41,917 nt of DNA, taken from contig JAQXDR010000158.1 in the NCBI GenBank assembly GCA_029251265.1, positions 1 to 41,917 of the forward strand. The letters are read 5' to 3'. Positions within the stretch are counted from its first letter, which is position 1. Each line of letters begins with the position of its first letter. A model generated the notes under the pieces. That model was not told where the DNA came from, made no database searches, and saw only the letters and a list, made by a program, of their open reading frames with translations. Source of the stretch: Pseudoprimorskyibacter sp. (lineage in GTDB: Bacteria > Pseudomonadota > Alphaproteobacteria > Rhodobacterales > Rhodobacteraceae). Below are positions 39,525 to 41,917 of the stretch, one piece after another. The translations under genes and the position numbers were made by a program.

Positions 39525-41917
39525 TCAGAATTCTTCGACAGCAAGCACGCCGGCAAGCGATTTGACTGCCCCGCGAATTTCCGGAGTAACCGGAAAATCC
39601 TGCTTAAGATCGACCTCTACCTCACCCGGTAGGCCCGAATGGCTGAGGCAAAGATGTACCGGCCCTTTGGGAGCAGATGGCACCTGCTCTGTCGCTCTGT
39701 TCAGTACGGTTGCTATCTGGCTCAGTGCCGTGACATCTTCTAGATGGATCCGCAGGCCCACGGCGCCTGCTCCGGCGACCTTTTCGTCTGCCAGATCTAC
39801 GCCCCTCGCCAAAAGCTTTAGCTGATCTGACTCCATCGTGGCTTCTACTGTGACCACAACCTTGGTTCCCGGCTCTAATAGATGTCTATTTTTTTCAAGC
39901 GCTTCTGAGAATATGGTGACTTCATATGCGCCGGTCGGGTCTGACAATTGGGCAAAAGCAAACCGATTGCCACGTGCCGATTTGCGTTCTTGGCGTCCTG
40001 CAACGACACCTGCGAGCTTGGCAATATGAGGCCCGTCGGCTGCGCGGGCTTCTACTTCATCCAGCGTTTTTACGTCCTTGCGGCGCAGGGCTGTCATGTA
40101 GTCATCAAGTGGATGGCCAGAGAGATAAAAGCCGACAGCTGTAAATTCTTCGGAAAGACGTTCGGCAGGCAGCCAGTTTTCAACTGGACTAAGCCGCGGC
40201 TCTGGCAGATCATCGCCTGCCTCTCCGAAAAGAGACACCTGATTGCTGGCACGTTGCTCGTGCACCGCCGCTGAATAGGCGGTCAGGGCGTCCAGGCTGT
40301 TAAAAATCCTACAACGATTTCGGTCCAACACATCAAACGCACCTGCGCGCGCCAGCATCTCTAATGGGCGTTTACTGATCCGCTTCATATCAACGCGGCG
40401 CGCAAAATCGAAGATATTGACGAAATCTCCGGCCTCTCGTGCCTTGGCAATCAATTGCATTGCATCGACACCAACATTTTTGAGTGCCCCCAAAGCGTAC
40501 ACAAGACATCCGTCAACCACATCAAATGTGGCCTGAGACCGGTTCACGCAGGGCGGTACGACGTCCAAGCCCAGCCCTTTGCGGGCCTCTTCGAAATAGA
40601 CAGCCAGCTTGTCGGTCAAATGCAGATCACAGTTCATCACGCCTGCCATAAATTCAACCGGGTGATTGGCCTTGAGCCAAGCTGTCTGGTAGCTCACAAC
40701 CGCATAGGCGGCAGCGTGTGATTTGTTGAATCCATAGTTGGCGAACTTTTCAAGCAGGTCAAAGACCTCGCTGGCCTTCTTTGCGTCCACACCGTTTTCC
40801 AAAGCGCCCTTTTCAAACTTGGGACGTTCTGCATCCATGGCTTCTTTGATCTTTTTACCCATCGCGCGGCGCAATAGGTCGGCCCCACCAAGACTGTAAC
40901 CCGCCATGACCTGTGCGATCTGCATCACCTGTTCTTGATAGACGATGATGCCTTGGGTTTCTTCCAAGATATGGTCGATCAAGGGATGAACAGATTGGAT
41001 TTCTCTTAGACCATTCTTGACCTCACAATACGTGGGAATGTTTTCCATCGGGCCCGGACGGTAGAGCGCGACCAGCGCAACGATGTCTTCAATACAGGTG
41101 GGCTTCATGCGCTTGAGCGCATCCATCATTCCCGAACTTTCCACCTGAAACACAGCCACAGTTTTCGCTGCGGCATAAAGCTGGTAGCTGGCCTCATCGT
41201 CCAAAGGGATCGCATTGATCTGGTTGTCTGCGCCGGATGCCGGTTGATACAGCTGGGTGCCATCGGCCGCCACATGGAGCGACCGACCCGATTTCAGGAT
41301 CAGATCCATGGCGTTTTGAATAACAGTCAATGTTTTCAGACCCAAAAAGTCGAACTTAACCAACCCGGCTTGTTCGACCCACTTCATATTGAACTGGGTC
41401 GCTGGCATATCTGATCGGGGATCTTGATAAAGAGGGACCAGCCTGTCGGTAGGTCGGTCGGCAATCACCACGCCCGCCGCATGGGTGGACGCATTACGCA
41501 GAAGTCCTTCGACTTGTTGACCGTAGGTGAGAAGACGATCGACGACCTCCTCATTTTTGGCCTCTTCGGCCAGTCGTGGTTCGTCTTTCAGAGCTTTTTC
41601 AATACTGACAGGTTTGACACCTTCGACCGGAATCATCTTGGACAGCCGGTCAACCTGACCATAGGGCATTTGAAGTACCCGACCGACATCGCGAATAGCA
41701 GCTTTGGACAACAGCGCACCAAACGTTATGATTTGCGCGACCTTATCAGAACCGTATTTGTCCTGCACATACCGGATAACTTCTTCGCGCCGGTCCATGC
41801 AAAAATCGATGTCAAAGTCTGGCATGCTGACACGTTCAGGATTCAAGAAACGTTCAAACAAAAGATTGTAGCGTAGTGGATCAAGATCCGTGATCGTCAA
41901 TGCATAGGCCACCAGAC
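39525..41917 (-). CDS. dnaE: DNA polymerase III alpha subunit, C-terminal part (runs off right edge)
   Basis: About 797 codons of the replicative polymerase are present. The first visible residues are in the palm, with the catalytic Asp pair in MPDFDIDFCMDRREEV; then come the fingers (ITFGALLSKAAIRDVGRVLQ, MKPTCIEDIVALVALYRPGP, NKSHAAAYAVVSYQTAWLKA), helix-hairpin-helix, an OB-fold (KLAGVVAGRQERKSARGNRFAFAQ) and a C-terminal tau-binding-like end. The PHP domain and start lie beyond 41917. The family's usual length is about 1150-1180 residues, so roughly a third is missing. Confidence 0.96.
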   Translation of the reverse strand, partial: LVAYALTITDLDPLRYNLLFERFLNPERVSMPDFDIDFCMDRREEVIRYVQDKYGSDKVAQIITFGALLSKAAIRDVGRVLQMPYGQVDRLSKMIPVEGVKPVSIEKALKDEPRLAEEAKNEEVVDRLLTYGQQVEGLLRNASTHAAGVVIADRPTDRLVPLYQDPRSDMPATQFNMKWVEQAGLVKFDFLGLKTLTVIQNAMDLILKSGRSLHVAADGTQLYQPASGADNQINAIPLDDEASYQLYAAAKTVAVFQVESSGMMDALKRMKPTCIEDIVALVALYRPGPMENIPTYCEVKNGLREIQSVHPLIDHILEETQGIIVYQEQVMQIAQVMAGYSLGGADLLRRAMGKKIKEAMDAERPKFEKGALENGVDAKKASEVFDLLEKFANYGFNKSHAAAYAVVSYQTAWLKANHPVEFMAGVMNCDLHLTDKLAVYFEEARKGLGLDVVPPCVNRSQATFDVVDGCLVYALGALKNVGVDAMQLIAKAREAGDFVNIFDFARRVDMKRISKRPLEMLARAGAFDVLDRNRCRIFNSLDALTAYSAAVHEQRASNQVSLFGEAGDDLPEPRLSPVENWLPAERLSEEFTAVGFYLSGHPLDDYMTALRRKDVKTLDEVEARAADGPHIAKLAGVVAGRQERKSARGNRFAFAQLSDPTGAYEVTIFSEALEKNRHLLEPGTKVVVTVEATMESDQLKLLARGVDLADEKVAGAGAVGLRIHLEDVTALSQIATVLNRATEQVPSAPKGPVHLCLSHSGLPGEVEVDLKQDFPVTPEIRGAVKSLAGVLAVEEF

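Noticed and set aside
1-41917. CRISPR array, prophage, toxin-antitoxin or restriction-modification system
   Set aside because: No spaced repeats, phage structural genes or matching gene pairs were seen anywhere in the window.

Overview
The window looks like chromosomal DNA from a marine alphaproteobacterium of the Rhodobacterales (Roseobacter/Rhodobacter relatives). This is inferred from gene content and order: nfuA-tsaB-rimI; priA / transaldolase / DUF484 / xerC; dnaE-lipoprotein-lepB-rnc-era-DUF1491-recO; pgsA-moaD-moaE; an rpoE-chrR pair; and a perfect Irr-type iron-control palindrome. No rRNA, tRNA, CRISPR array, prophage or plasmid replication gene was seen. The only mobile DNA is the end of an insertion sequence at the left edge.

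Left edge (1-1150): the 5' end of a transposase gene leaves the window, followed by a near-perfect palindrome and two unrecognised minus-strand ORFs, one of them a probable small membrane protein. Region 1221-3380 holds uspA, then nfuA-tsaB-rimI as an overlapping cluster joining Fe-S delivery to tRNA t6A synthesis; an Irr-box palindrome abuts the nfuA promoter. Region 3538-8216 is a complete BMP-type (nucleoside/purine-like) ABC importer: binding protein, a hairpin, a double ATPase and two permeases. Region 8365-10031 is a TSUP anion permease translationally linked to a TIGR02186-type membrane protein.

Region 10104-17343 is on the minus strand: uvrC, a pteridine-reductase-like SDR, a Ca2+/Na+ antiporter, a tiny zinc-ribbon membrane protein, an S49 peptidase and priA. 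A 304-bp AT-rich gap upstream of uvrC carries a perfect DnaA box and inverted repeats. Region 17433-19887 is plus strand: transaldolase with a strong terminator, DUF484 and xerC. Region 20232-24062 is a tightly packed metabolic cluster (GST-like protein, aldehyde dehydrogenase, SDR, P1/DmpA-NylC-type peptidase) facing an SseB-family gene.

Region 25094-29958 is the most accessory-looking part: an ArsR-type regulator with an unusual cysteine-rich tail and a palindrome at its start codon, an ArsP-like permease, an NhaA-type antiporter, then a capsule-export ATPase and a KpsE-like protein with no permease partner. Region 29987-31344 is the singlet-oxygen sigma factor/anti-sigma pair rpoE-chrR with all expected zinc ligands, divergent from a histidine-phosphatase-fold protein that lacks the usual second histidine and from a saccharopine dehydrogenase.

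Region 33140-41917 is a long minus-strand housekeeping block: dnaE (truncated at the right edge), a lipoprotein with an internal duplication, lepB-rnc-era-DUF1491-recO behind a good sigma70-type promoter, then pgsA-moaD-moaE. I found no convincing wholly new multi-gene system. The best leads are the ArsR/permease/antiporter cassette, the AT-rich DnaA-box region, the P1 peptidase with an altered cleavage site, and the orphan KpsT/KpsE pair.
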